This document shows, one piece after another, positions 23,001 to 37,713 of a DNA stretch of 64,000 bases. The notes beneath the pieces are model-generated. The model was not told the origin of the DNA, made no database searches, and was given only the letters and a program-made list of their open reading frames with translations. This DNA is from Channallabes apus (Eukaryota; Chordata; Actinopteri; Siluriformes; Clariidae). Position 1 is the first letter of the stretch; each line of letters starts with the position of its first letter. The DNA lies in assembly GCA_030522415.1 (NCBI GenBank), contig CM060105.1, positions 12,070,206 through 12,134,205 of the forward strand, in the 5' to 3' direction. The position numbers and the translations under genes were made by a program.

Positions 23001-26000
23001 TCTGGCTCAGTGACGCACCAAAGCAAATTTGCAATCATGCAGCTTTAATCCATTATGTTATACACATTTGAGCTGTTAATGAAATAAAATCTGGTGGCAT
23101 TCAGATATAACAGAATACACTGTGACCCATAGAAACATCGATTCTCCAAATTAAAAACTGTGACTAATTAATTGACAAACATGTAATGAGGGTGAAGTGT
23201 TTATAAAGATGATAAAGTGGTTAACTGTGTTATTTTCGGCGAAGTTCATTAATGAAACATTATTAAATAAAATAATAACTTAGACGTGCATCCTGTTCTT
23301 GATTTGAGTCGGTAAAATTTGATTTCCGTTATAATTAACTCAGACTGCGCAAAAGGTGTGTGCAAAGTTGAGCTACTCGAGCGCTCCTGCAGGGCTGTGA
23401 TTGGATGAATGGTGAGGTCGGCTGAAGAGTACGAGTGCCGTATTTTGGAGACTTTGCTGGCACCCAGGAGTCAGAAAAGTCTCAAAAATACACACACACA
23501 CACACACACACATCCAGTGATATTCACACGCGTAAGTCGATTTTCACATGCACAGCCCATGATGCACTCGTAAATTGTAAACATTCAAAAAATTTTACAC
23601 AGTTGTACATATGTGAATTGTACATTATGAATATGTATATTTTTTTCTGCACGTGAATTGGATTACGCACGTGAACATCGTGTCTTTTGTGTGAATTATT
23701 TATGAGACCGATCTGCTTCCATAGAGAACTCACTGAATCGGTGTGTGTGTGTGTGTGTGTGTCTGTGTTCGCATGTGTTGGGGGCGTGGTCATGTATGTA
23801 GATGACCCTGACTGTTTCCCTGTGACTAGAGTGTGGGCGTGTCCTGTCTCAGGCCATTATCATATAGACAGACTGTACCTCTCATTGGATTTATACAGAT
23901 TACATAAACTGAGAATATTTGGATTTGATTTAACTTGCGTCACTTAAAAGTAGATCCTTTAAGCTTTCTATAGATATAATTCTCATGTCTATGTGTGCAG
24001 TGTTCACGGTGTTTCAATTAATTTTAGCGACGCGTTTCAGAAAGATGTGAGAGAGCGGAGACTGAGATGGCTGAAAGAGACTAGGGCTGCACGATATATA
24101 GAAAAAATATCGTTATCGCGATAATGGCGTACGCGATAACCATATCGCAAAGAGTTGCGATAAATAATTTATGTGCCAAGCATTTGTGTGTCCAAATTTA
24201 ACCAATCAGATGGACCCTTACTATTTTTATACACGCTTATATTTTTATATATACTTAATTCTGTCGTGAACTAACCCGGGATGATCAGAAGACTTAGCGA
24301 TTAGCCCTTTGTAGCTTGGACGGTAAACCAAAACGTGGAAGCAAGCAAGTAGGCAGGATAACCACGCGAATTAGTTTAAGGACACTCACAGAAGCGGAGC
24401 AAGGGGAAAACACACATTTAACACACGTCCTATAAACACACACTCGAATCAGAAAGTAAACAATCTGAACCGACATGCGCGAACTCAGTGACTGCGGTGG
24501 TTTGTTTACTCCTCTTATACTTCCTGGTTCGCGACCACATTACTTCCGGGTCCTAGTGCCGGTCGCGGAGCGAGTGTGTGTGACAAATAGTATTTTTTAA
24601 TTAAATTTTTGTTTCATAATATTTAATTTTATTAAAAAAAAAACTAAAACAAAAAAAAACAGGCAAGCCAAAGAGAATATTTAGTTTAAAAGATGCTCTT
24701 GTTTTAAGACACTATTGATGAGTGTATGGTTACACGTAAATAAAAAGTAATGTTTGAAAGTAATTCATATTGTGTTGGCAGGTTTCAGGGATTAAAGTGA
24801 AAAAAAATCTTCTGACTGAACTTTTTTCAGGCTGATCCATATTCCTTTAACAAACACTTTATTTAAATAGTCGAGACCAATAGCGGTTAGGGGAGATTAA
24901 ACCGCTTTAATATTGCCTGTTTGCATATTTTAAAAGCTATTTGTAATATTTGAAAAAAAATATATACCTTGACAAATAATCAACCATCTACCACATATCT
25001 TTTCAGTGCATGTTTTTATTTATCTTATAACACCAAACAATGTTTTGTGAAACTCTTAATAATTAACAGAAAAAAGTAATAGCACCACCATTAAATTCCA
25101 AAAGTGCTTTTTCAGTGCATGTTTTATATATCTTCGTTTTCAGCTTAGATGACAAATCGGATTTCCAGTAAGCAGCAATGCCGTGTGTGCAAGTAGTAGG
25201 CCTGTGCATAGGCTAGGTTTACACTGCAGGTCTCGATGCTTAATTCCGATCTGTTGCCTATATCTGATATTTTTGACCGTCTGTTTACACGTTATTTCCA
25301 CTATGACTCATATCCGATACACGTGTTTACACTCGCCATACCATCTGAAACATCGCGCATACTTAAAGGGAGGTTCTTGCGCTACACACTAGCCAAGAAA
25401 GATGAGGGTGAAATATGCTTAACGCTATCTCTGCTATATATGCAAAGTTCGCGCACTATGGTTTTAAAACGGAGGAGGAGAAAAAAACGGCATAATTGCA
25501 GCCTGCACATATGCTTTATTCATCAAATACTGATTTAATGTTATTCAGCCCAAATAAGCATTAACACAAGGCAGGGTGTGTGTGTGGGGGGGGCGGGGTT
25601 AGGTCTTTTCCTCTTCCATGTCACCTGCGATGTTGTAATTCCACACGCTCTTACACCGGAGAATAACATTACGTCATTAAACCGCGAAGAAGTCGCAGTT
25701 TTAATGACGTACAGAACACAACGACTCAGGAAATCCGATCTGTCTGTTTACACGGCAATCACATTAGCACATATCTGATTTATATCCGATTTATTTCCAC
25801 ATATGAAGGAGGCCTGAAACCGATCTCGAAATATCGGAATGCATGCGTTTTTTTCCTGTTTACACGGACATAGAACATATCCGATATGTGTCACATATGA
25901 GCAAAAAATCGGAATTGGGTCACATTCACCTGGCAGTGTAAACGTAGCAACTGATTGCATTAAATTAACTAGTGGTTGTGAGACTGTGAGCGACAGGTCA

Positions 26001-29000
26001 TGCTCCGCTATGAAAGAACATATGCGCACTTTTACATCGCGCACACGGTCGGCCACAGATGTGTGAATCTCCGTTGTGGTTCTTGTCGCAGCAGACAGGG
26101 AGCATGTGTACTGTTAGAGCACGAACCGCAGCATTGTGACGAGCTGCTGACTGATGGCGAACTCGCACTTTGTTTTGCCATTATTGCCATATTGAAGTTT
26201 CTTGTGGCATACTGTGCAGAGACACCTACCTGGATGTTTGATTTTTTTTAGTCCACGAACTAAAAGGCTTGCCATTCTCCCCAATTTCGCTAAGCCAAGC
26301 CCATCCCCATTTATTTATTTACACTTTTATCAATCTCCGAAACATCGGAGCCTTCCTGCATTAAGTGTGTCCATGCTATCTTAAATATAGTTATACCTCA
26401 GCCTGACATGTAGTTCTTCAAAACTAAACCAAAACCCGGAGTGGATCCATACCGGAGTGATAACAAAACGCTTAGAGTGGAGAGAGGAACGTGCAGTCGC
26501 TCCACTCCAGGCTTTGATCACATCCTCCTCAGCAGGCTGAATACACTGTCTTTCCTTAATTTAACACCCATGTAAGCCTATATATACACAGCATTAAAAT
26601 TATGAAAAGTGAATTTTAAACATTAAGGACAGGCGGAACAGTGTGATTGACGGAAATCCGTCGTAACGACGGAGAACTTTAATCCCTGAGGTTTATAGTA
26701 ACAGCAAACCAGAAGTCAGAATATCTGCTGAGGGTTTTAAGTCATTCATAGTGTTTTGAAGTCTAAATATTTGCAACTTCCTTGACATATAGTTTCTTTT
26801 TAGCCTGAATTAGATTTAATTACATCAGACGAATATCTATTACCTGTTTATTTTAGTATGATCATTACATATAAATAAAAAAAAAAAAAAATAGGTAATA
26901 ATAATAATAATAATAAATGCATTTCTCTAGGGAAATGTTGTTTCGCAAGAAATATCGTTATCGCAATATTCAACAAGAATATCGCATATTTTCCTAATAT
27001 CGTGCAGCCCTAAAAGCGACCCTGTTCATTTTCTTTATTTTACAAAAGCACAGTGTTTTATGGATATTGTGAGTGTACATAAATAAATGTAGACCCTTTA
27101 CAGATTTAAATCGTGTACTACACTTATGCATACGATAAAAAACGACGGCCCATTTTAAGTTCTTTTCACAGTTACAAGGAAAAAATACAAGTTATCCTGC
27201 CGGCCGAGTGATAATTACAGTGGAAAAAATTCCTGAGCCTGAACTTTTTTTCCTTGCCCCCGAGGTGAGTAGGGGTGGGGGTACTATGTATGCGACGCAC
27301 TTTTAACACATAACTTGTTGGCCCCTGGGCCCAAATATATAAACAGCCTATGTATAACCCTGACCATCATTATTGTCAAGTGGCTCTTTTTAGATGTTTT
27401 TCTTATTTGCATTAAGCCTCCAGTATTATTCAAGAAAAAACAGCATTTTCTTCTCAATATGTTCGGTGTCTAGATTGACATTATTATCCCATCTTAGTAC
27501 AATCACTGGAAGTAAATGCTACGGATGCTACAGCCAGACCAAGACAGGTCAGTAATACCCCTTTTCCACTGCTCTGGTTCCCGTGTTGTTTCCGTGCCGG
27601 TTCCTAATTTTGGAACCAGTGCCGCGCGTTTCCACAGAAAAAAATTGGTGCCGATGCCCTAAAATAAGCACCGAACCGGTTTTATGCGCTAAAATGCCCC
27701 CCTGCCACGGACTGCCCCCCTCCCCTACATAATCCCTATCAAATATTATATTAGGACATACATTCATAGGTTTATTATTATCAAATATACTATTACTATT
27801 ATAATTAACTCTAGGCAAGTGACAGCCGTCGAGACGATTAATACAATTCCCCCAAAATAATTATTTTATGGCACATTTAGTTTGCAGGGGTTTGTCAATT
27901 TAAAAATAAATTATTTATCACAAATTGCACTAAATAAATACAGTTTGTGGTAAAAAAAAAAAATACACAAAACGATTTTTATTATAAAATAAGCAATATA
28001 AAAATATACATGTTGTATATGAAAAAAATATATAATTTATTTATGTTTTCCCCTATAAAACATTTTTTTATGTTGGTTATTTTATAATCAGTAAACCATA
28101 AACCTACACCCTAAAAAATGCTGGGTTAAAAACAACCCAGTCTGGGTTGTTTCTAACCCAGCTGCTGGGTAAATATAGGACTAACTAAATGCTGGGTTAA
28201 TTTAACCCAGCAAGATGGGTTATTTGTTTAACCCAGCAAGATGGGTTAAATATTCAATCCAAATGTTACATCATATTTAACTATAATGCTGGGTTAATTC
28301 CACCACATATATTGGTCAAATGTTCTACCCATATGTTTGGGGTTTGTTGGTTCATTTTAACTGGAATGTTGGGTTAATTCTACCTCACAAATAGGTTATT
28401 ATTATTTTCATGTTTTACAGTGAATCTGTAAAAAAAAAAAAAAAAAAAAACACCCATGTCTATTAAACAATTAAATTATTTTGATATACTGGTCTATTAC
28501 AAAAAAAAAAAACATACATATATGCAATAAACAACATCCTATTACATGTTCTTAGAAAAAATATTTATTTTTCAAAAGCACAAGAACAGATAATCAACAG
28601 TGACATCATTACTATACTATTACTGACAAGGGCAGAATGGAGTAATTGCACAAATAGACTAAGGCAGCTTCTACAGAGCAGGATCTCTCTGAGACTTAAG
28701 ATATCTTTTCTGCAGAACAAAACTATCCAGCCCTGGTCTCATTTTAACATACAAACACTGTCTATGACTTTTCAGGTAGGCCTCGCTATTTCATAGCAAC
28801 ATTACTGAGAGCAGTGCTGGTCATTATCTCCCAACGTCAGGATGTAGGGGTACGGCCTCGACACTTCAGCCACAATGTTGGTTCCAACCTTAGAAAGAAA
28901 GAAATGAAAACGTTTAAATTTTGTTGAATAGCAAAGATTAAACTGAATAAGACTATTAATTTACATTAAAATTACAAAGCTGCCCATTAAGATAGGGTAT

Positions 29001-32000
29001 AGGTAAACTAAAACAAAAACATGGAGACAGCTACTACCAAACATAAAATAGCAAAATAAGCATGGCTTTTAGGATACAGCACTTTATGTCAGACTAGTTG
29101 ATATTGTGGTCTGCACTGATTTTAAGCTAATTACCGAAAAAATGTCATAGCTGGTGTCATACTGGTACATTACAATCACCAAAATATTAATACTTCCATC
29201 TAGTAGTTATCTGTACCGCTGTGGTACTTTTTCCTGTAGTTGGTGCGCTGACTGATAGTTAATTTAACTTTGGTTAAAGAGAGCTACCTGGTTAGCTTAC
29301 ATGCTATTACTGGTGATACATTTGCATACTTGCCAAAGGGGGAAAGGTGTAAAATATTGTTATAACTCGGGAGAAATTTGACCGCAGAGTAAATTACTAG
29401 CTAGTGAAAAACGGGAGGGTTAGCAGGTCTGTATATTTGTGAGAGGGTCAGTGTTTTGTAACACACCAGCATTTTATTGTCTCAAGCAGTAGATTAATAA
29501 AGTTCTAAAATGGTTGCTAATGCTAGCAAACTAACTAAATGCCTCCGTCATGCTAGCACTACAGTTAACAGTTTAGCGTTCATTCATCACTTCACCATCT
29601 TCGTAACCCTGCAAACATTCTACAGAGAAAGCTAAAAAGCTCAGACATCTTAACTGTTTCTTTCATACACAGGTGGGGTTTATGGCTAGCAGCTATTCTC
29701 AGCTAAATTATCATCCAGTACCTCAGACCAGCCGGAAAGTTTGTGTGTAACCTTAACACAGTAACAGTAATAAATGTTACATATAGTAATAATTTTTCAG
29801 TCATATGTGAATTAGGTGAGTGAACATGTGTATACAGACCTTGTATTTAACGCCATTTCCCCTTAAATGTCCGAGGAGGATGAACCGTCATCAGCGGTGT
29901 GGGAGCTCAAGAGACACGAAGCTGAATCACAGCTGCTGAATCCACCGGTGAACTTTGGGGGAGGGGCCGAGCAAACTTCAACCCAGCAGCTGGGTTACTC
30001 AAAAACTACCCAACTCTCTGAAAATAACCCAGAAAAATGACCCAACAGCGGCGACCCAGCGTTTGGGTAGAAAAAACAACCCAGCATTTTTTAGAGTGTA
30101 CTCTATGAATTTATGTTATAATACAGTATATTATTTGAAAGAGATTATGTAGGGGGGGCAATCCGTGGCAGGGGGGCATTTATAGAGTATAACACCGGCC
30201 CCTAAACTCTCCTGGTCTAGTCGAGAGAACCCGTGACGTCATGTGCGGTGGGCGGAGTTATAGGGAGCGTTTTAAAAAAATGGCGGCGACCCAAACGTGG
30301 GAATAATAGTACTCCAAAGTACACAGGAATTGATTAACTAATTGATTATCCTCCGCTAATTTCTTACATAAAGTGACAAGTGTGTGGGCAATATTAAATG
30401 ACAGGTCAAGCTCAAATTAATTCCTGCCACAATTCTGAGTGATTCTGCGCGTGCGGTGTCTCCCCTGCTCGCTCAACATGTTCTCTGTGCGCGCTCGACT
30501 CTGCCTGCGTGCAACATTTATTTTCTGCGCGCGCTCGCTCAACTTTGTCCAGTGTTACAAAACAGCCACAAAATGAGCCAATCACAGACATCCACACACT
30601 ACTGCTGATTGGCTGTTCCTTCTCTATCACCTGCGCATCTCAGATCTAGAGAAATGACAGATCAATGTCCGCTAACCTGATTTTTTTTTTTTTCTTCTCG
30701 CAGCCACAGTATGCCGGAAATCCGCCGTGGTGCCGGAACGCTATCACCCCTGTCATTATTAAATAAACTGCCCTGGAACGACCCTTTGGTGACCTGCATT
30801 GTTCTAACCATTCAGTACACAGATACCAAAAATGGTTGGAATAAATAAACCCTCTTTTAACCCACTTATGTTGGGGATGTTATAAGGCATTTCACAGCCG
30901 TTTCTCCTGCATTTTGAACCTGTAATCTAATGAACATAACATACGGAAAAAGGGATTTTTCTGCAGCGACTGGTCGACTGTAATATTGTGAATGTTCAGT
31001 TATATAAAAGGAAAACCAAAATTAATTCTTAAAGAAGGCTAACTGTTAGCCATTAGCCACTTACCTACCCATCGCCCGAAGATGTAACTCCATATCAGTC
31101 CGGTTTTTAATTTTATATGACTAATATCACTTTATATCACTAAACAGGTGAAATTATGTCTATCATGGTGAAATAACTCTCTTATATCCACACAACATGT
31201 CTATTGTTACTGAAAGCCAGTACAAGCTACAGTTAGCAGTATTAACCTCACAGTGTGTCTAAATTCAGCAGACAAGATTAATAAACAATAACTTTAAAAC
31301 AGAGCGTATCTGATACTCAATGTATTTTCTGATGGTCACCATATTAGTAGAAAATCACCTGCTGCTGATCATGACAGATATTATTATACACATATCTCAC
31401 ATCTGGTAAACACCTAATTATAGCAGCCCCACATCAGCAAAACTAACAAACAATTAATGTGATCTAGATATTGTTACCAGAGCTGTAGTGCTATTTCTTT
31501 ATGAACCAGAACACTTATGAGACACACATGTGTGTACACACAGTTATCTCAGGACCGCTAACACACACACACACACACACACTACAATTTATCACTGATG
31601 TTACCTTTTTATGTTCCAAAAAAAATAATGTTTCTATGCCTCTTCATTTCATTAGTTAGCATTAGCTAGCAACACAGCTACATTCTCTGGCAACTTTTAA
31701 GGTGGAATGTTTCTGTGTATTTTCCTCAGTGCAGGAGTTAACAACATGAAACATTCAACTCACTTTAAGGTAACTACGGCAACTTAAACCCTGTTTCTCC
31801 TCACCTGGAGAGAAAAGTGATTAAATGTGGTGCCGGTGCGCTCCGACAGAACTACAGCTGTGATTCTAACCCATAACAGTCCTACTGCAAGCACCAACAC
31901 ACACATTTACACATAATGATATATACATAAACAACACCTACCAAGAACATGATCTGAGCAGTTACTCTGTTTATCTAACGATACGGCAGCAGCAGGAGTG

Positions 32001-35000
32001 TGTGACATTGTGTGTGTGTTTACTCTATAGTAACACTTAGAGCTTTAGGATCCAAACCTCATCGTTATCATTTTCAGAAAACCAGCTCGGAGGAATTGTC
32101 GCTCACACACACACACACACACACACACGCGTTCTGGGTGAGCTGTATATGAACTTTCTGATTCACTCAGTAAAAATACAACATGTTCCCCTGAGTGGAG
32201 AATCTGAGTCCCGAGCTGGAGGAGGGTCGAACACATTTCATTTGTCTTTTAGGAAAATTATGTGGACGTCACAAAAAGGACAAATCTGAAGAGTGGGATT
32301 GTTTTATAAGAATTGACACAAGCTGTACACACACTACAGAGACTCATGTGACTGTCCTTAATGATCAAAAAGTGAATTTTACTGCCACAGTTTATAAATC
32401 CTCTACACTAATGAGGGAATCTGCATGGGTTTAATACTGCTTGTCCACTGAACTGCTTCTGTAACACAGATCTGGCAACCCTGTTCATAGCAGATAGACA
32501 CAGATGTAGTGAAATAATCCTCAGTAACAGAACTAATGTTCATCAGAGAATGTCACTGCTGCTTTTAAACCCTGCAGCTCACACAGTGCAGTTAGTTTGT
32601 GTCTCAGCTGCAGTTTGTGTGATTAGTTACAGTGTTGTAGTAAATTTCACAGTCATTTCAGACACACTGCAGTCGCATCAAGTCAGGTTTTGTGCTGCAG
32701 CTTCTCACATACGTACATCTGACCCAAAGACTCTGTGACAAATCATCAGTGTGCAGTGAAAAGAAACAATCTTCCTCCTCAGGACATTGATGATGAACCT
32801 AAAACCTCTGCTTCAGTCTCACTATTAGAGAATGTGTCTTACTGAGGAGCAGGTCATGTGACTCTCAGAGAGATGATCTTACCTCAGTGTCTCCAGTTTA
32901 CAGTCAGGATTCTCCAGTACAGCAGAGACACACTTCACTCCTGAGTCTCCTAGATTATTATAGGACAGATCCAGGTGTCTCAGGTGTGAGGGGTTTGATC
33001 TCAGAGCTGAAGTCAGAACAGCACAGCCTTCATCTGAGACACCACACTCACACAACCTGCAGAGACACAATGACACACTTCATCAACACATTTATATCCT
33101 GGGTTAATATTCACAGTGCTATTAATTATTTGTCCCTTCTTTTTATGTTTTTTTGTATATTTGTCAGACTTAGATGATTCAGAAAATCTAATTTTAATAT
33201 TAAACAAACACAAATTAAATAGAAAATGCAGTTTTTAAATAATGATTGAATTTTTCATATCACACAATAACACACTTCAACATTACATCCTGGTTTTTTA
33301 TTATTACTATTATTATTGTTATTATTATTATTATCATCAGTGAGTAATTTATTTGTGCACAAAATTGTCAGTTCCTAAATCACTGTATAAACTATTAACT
33401 GCTGCTTTTATTGTGACTCAGAGAGATGATCTTACCTCAGTGTCTCCACTTTACAGTCAGGATTCTCCAGTACAGCAGAGAGACACTTCACTCCTGAGTC
33501 TGTTAGTTTATTCCGAGTCAGGTCGAGTGTCTTCACAGTCAGATGCAGTTCTCTCAGATTGGAGGTTTCTGAGTTGAGCACTGAGACCAGAGCTGAACAA
33601 CTTCCCCCTTCAATTCTATCACACCTGATACTGAAGGAAATAAAATAAGACATAATGAACTAACACTAGTACAAATGATCAAACAGATCCTCAAAGCTTT
33701 CACTGCACCTTCTCATTTTTATAAACACCAAAAGCACAAACAGCAGTAAGTGTGAAGCTAAAATAAGAGGAGAGGAGGAATCAAACCCCTCCCTCTCCCT
33801 CTTCTCATCTTGCACAGTAACCCTTCTTCGTCTCTTATTTAACAGTAGAAGCGCTGAGCACCGGTCATTTGACCACACGGGTGAAAACAAATTACTTCAC
33901 ACTCAATCAAATTCCAGGACGCTCCTTTCATGACTTTTCCTAGACCTATGAGCTTAATCAATTCACTACGGAGAAATATTCTCTTATAAAATATTGCTGA
34001 TTATCAATGTGGGAATGAATGGCGAATTGTCGATATTTCACGGAAGCATATATATATATATATAAATAATCAGCAATATTTTATAAGGAGATTTAGGGAT
34101 TTAGCTTTACTGTACTTACACACACATGAAACACTTGTATGCACATATATGAAACAGTCACACATACATATATACTACTAACTGCTCAAACAACTACTTA
34201 TGAAATGCGCGCACATACACCTACCTGTATGAGACGCGCACATACACACACAACTGCACAGAGTAGCGAACTGTAGCGCTGTAGGGAACTAGTAAGCAAC
34301 GGATCTTCACTTTAGCGGATTACACCCTTTTACACTCAAACGTCATTAACCCCAGCAAATCTGAAGCACGGATTTATAAAGAAAAAATATGAACAACTTA
34401 ATAAGAAAAAGGGAAGTGATGTGTTTTTTCATAGTTTTTGCATTTACACACATAAGAGTGAGTCATTAGACTGTCCAAAATGATCCTAACTAGGCATCTT
34501 TAAGCAAATTAAAAGTCCCAGAATCACACACAGGTTGAATGGGGTTTGTCGACAGCAGTGCACCGATAAGGGGCAACAACCTGACAACCACTCACATCAA
34601 TTACAATCCTTCTATGAAGATATAATAACAGGAATGTTTTACTAATAACAATGAAATCGGCTCAGTGTGTGTATAACTGCACATTTAATGTGAAAACCAA
34701 TAAAAGAAAGTCACAATGAAAATTTTAAATACTGTAGACATGGGTGTGAAATTAATAAGGTTAATAAATAAAATAAACTGTTTTGTTTAAATATTGTTGT
34801 GTTAAATATCCAGAATAAAACCAACTTTACTGTCAGAAGAAATCAGAATATCGATAATGTTTCTCATTATTTCAGGCAACAAGTCATTAATGCTGCAAGA
34901 GTTAAAAAGTGTTTTTCACTTTTGACAGAAACTGTCTTCCACACATTTAATATCTGCCCTTCAGTCTTATTCATTTGTTCACATGATCGTTATTCTCTTA

Positions 35001-37681
35001 TGTAACTATTTATTTATTCACATTAACACCACTCTGTATCACCTGAAGCTCAAAACATCTTAAAGTAAATCAAAGTGTTTTCAGTTTCTCTCTTTCTACA
35101 GTAGAACAGATTTATACAGATTTACTTACGTTGCTTTTCTGGATGCTGCAATCACAGGCATCACCCTCACAAGAACATAATCTGTTATCTTCTCTGGACT
35201 GAAATATTTATTCAGGTCAAATTCCTCCAGATCCTCTGCTGATGTCAGTAATACAAACACCAGAGCAGACCACTGTGAAGGAGAGAGTTCACTTTGTTTT
35301 CCAGATTTCAGGTAGTGTTGGATTTCCTCCACTAGAGAATCATCACCCAGTTCATTCAGACAGTGGAACAGATTGATGGATTTCTCTGTAGGAAGATCTC
35401 CACTGATCTTCTCCTTAATGTACTGAACTGTTTTCTCTTTGCTCTGTGAGCTACTTCCTGTCTGTGTTACTAAGGCATGTAAGAGTTTCTGATTGGACTC
35501 CAGTGAGAGACCCAGAAGAAAGCGGAGGAAAAGATCCAGATGTCCAGTCTCACTGTCTAAGGCCTGATGTACAGCACTAATGTGGACATCTGAGATTGTC
35601 TTAAAGGACCGACTCTGGTCAAGAACATTTCTCTTTTCCCTCATGAACATCAGGTGCACATACAGAGCTGCGAGATGCTCCTGAATACTCAGATGAACAA
35701 AGCAGTACACTTTACTCTGGTGAAGCCCAAACTCCTCTCTGAAGATCTGCGTACACACACCTGAGTACACTGCTGCTTCTCTCACATCAATGCCACACTC
35801 TCTCAGGTCTTCATCATAGAAGATCAGGTTGTGTTTCTCCAGCTGCTGAAAAGCCAGTCGTCCCAGTTTGAGAAGCATTTCTTCATCACTCTCCTGCTTC
35901 TCTGAGTACTTTTCTCTTATGATGTTTATCTGAATGATGAGGAAGTGTGTGTACATTTGAGTCAGAGTCTTGGGGATCTCTCCTCTCTCTGCTTCACCCA
36001 ACATTCTCTCTAGAACAGCGGCTGAGATCCAGCAGAAGACTGGGATGTGACACATGATGTAGAGGCTTCTTAATGACTTCAGGTGTGTGATGATGTCATA
36101 GGCCAGGCTCTGATCACTGATCCTCTTCCTGAAGTACTCCTCCTTCTGTGGGTCATTGAACCCTCGTACCTCTGTGACTCGATCGACACACTCAGAGGGG
36201 ATTTGATCAGCTGCTGCTGGTCGGGAGGTGATCCAGATGAGAGCAGAGGGAAGCAGATTCCCTTTGATCAGGTTTATCAGCAGCACAGGCACTGATGCTG
36301 ATTCAGTTACATCACACACTCTCACTGTGTTCTGGAAATCCAGAGAGAAACGACACTCGTCCAATCCATCAAAAATAAACAGAACCTTTTCCAAACTGGA
36401 CATTTCTGTTTCTTTTGTTTCCTTAAAACAGACATGAAGGAGCTCCATCAGACTCAGTTTCTGCTCCGTCATCAGATTCAGCTCTCTGAAAGGAAGTGGA
36501 AATATGAGGGGGACGTCCTGATTTGTTTTCCCTTCAGCCCAGTCCAGAATGAACTTCTGCACAGAGACGGTTTTTCCGATGCCAGCGACTCCCTTTGTCA
36601 GCACAGTTCTGATGGATTTGGGTTTTTTAGATAAGGACTTTGTCAGCACAGTTCTGATGGGTTTGTCTTGATCAGATAAGGGCTTAAAGATGTCACTGCA
36701 TTTGATTGGTGTTTCCTCTGATGTTGTTCTCCTGGACGCTGCCTCGATCTGTCTCACCTCATGTTCTTTATTGACGTCTCCACTGTCTCCCTCTGTGATG
36801 TAGAGCTCTGTGTAGATCTCATTCAGGAGTGTTCGCTTTTCCTGATTTATTATCACTCCATTTACACACTCAAACTTCTTCATCAGATTTAATCTGAACT
36901 TCTTCTGGAATTCATTTACAGCAGCAGATTCTGGGTCGTGTCTGTGACAGGGTGAAGTAGGAAGACATGGTGAGACATGGGGGTCAATTATTAAAGATCA
37001 CAGTGGTCTGAGTGGTTACTTTTTTATGTTTACTAAGTTTACAGTCATTAAAGATGTAACAGAATATTACTACATCATACAGAATGAACAGATCATGTGT
37101 TTTACTCTGAGAATTATGGGATGTTACCTGTGTACAGTTGAGGAGACTCCACGTTTAAATTTCAAAGGAAGATCCATAGACTGATCACTCTTCATGGAGA
37201 CACAGCTGGGTTCTGGTGAGTCTGATCTCTTTATCTGGAGTTTACTGAACAACATTATAGAGTGGACATGAGACAGAAATTAATTGTCTAATATTATGAT
37301 TCAGAATACCAGGAGAGACTCGATATGAGCAGCAAGTCGTCAAATCACAATAATTCTATTTAATAATCTTCATGAGCTCCACTTCATCTTACACACTAGA
37401 TAACAGCACCAGAGTGTGTAGCATACAGAGCTCATCACACACTCTTTTAATACTGACAATGTTAAAAAGTAAAAAAAAATATATATTGTGATTATTTCCC
37501 TTCAGGACCTCACACAAATGCTGTCAGGATAGTGGGAATAGATTTAATGTGGATAATTATAGAGTGTGTGTCGCTCTCAGTCTGGTTTTTTATTTCCAGT
37601 TCACATCAATCAACCTTTTTACATGAAATGCACACGCAAGCATGCGGCCTTGTTTCTGGCTCTGCACACGCGACCAAGCAT

Positions 37682-37713
<32 letters not shown>

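Larger units (their letters stand above)
24082..27012. mobile_element. hAT-like element with TAGGGCTGCACGAT ends
   Basis: The left end TAGGGCTGCACGATAT and right end ATATCGTGCAGCCCTA are inverted; the flanks AAAGAGAC (24074-24081) and AAAGCGAC (27013-27020) are an 8-bp duplication with one change. Subterminal sequence is rich in ATCGTTATCGC repeats. No transposase reading frame was found, so it is non-autonomous or gutted. It was later hit by an LTR element (24262-24585) and probably by another TIR element (25212-25948). Confidence 0.8.
27689..30182. mobile_element. TIR element (ATGCCCCCCTGCCACGG ends) hosting the next element
   Basis: 27693-27770 and 30105-30180 are inverted repeats of about 75-80 bases (core GCCCCCCTGCCACGGA and CTACATAATC). 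Between them lies almost only the ACCCAGC-type element at 28107-30098, so the host element was originally about 0.5 kb. Confidence 0.65.

Noticed and set aside
25183..26384. Cluster of plus-strand ORFs
   Set aside because: They lie in or beside nested TIR elements and show no protein family.
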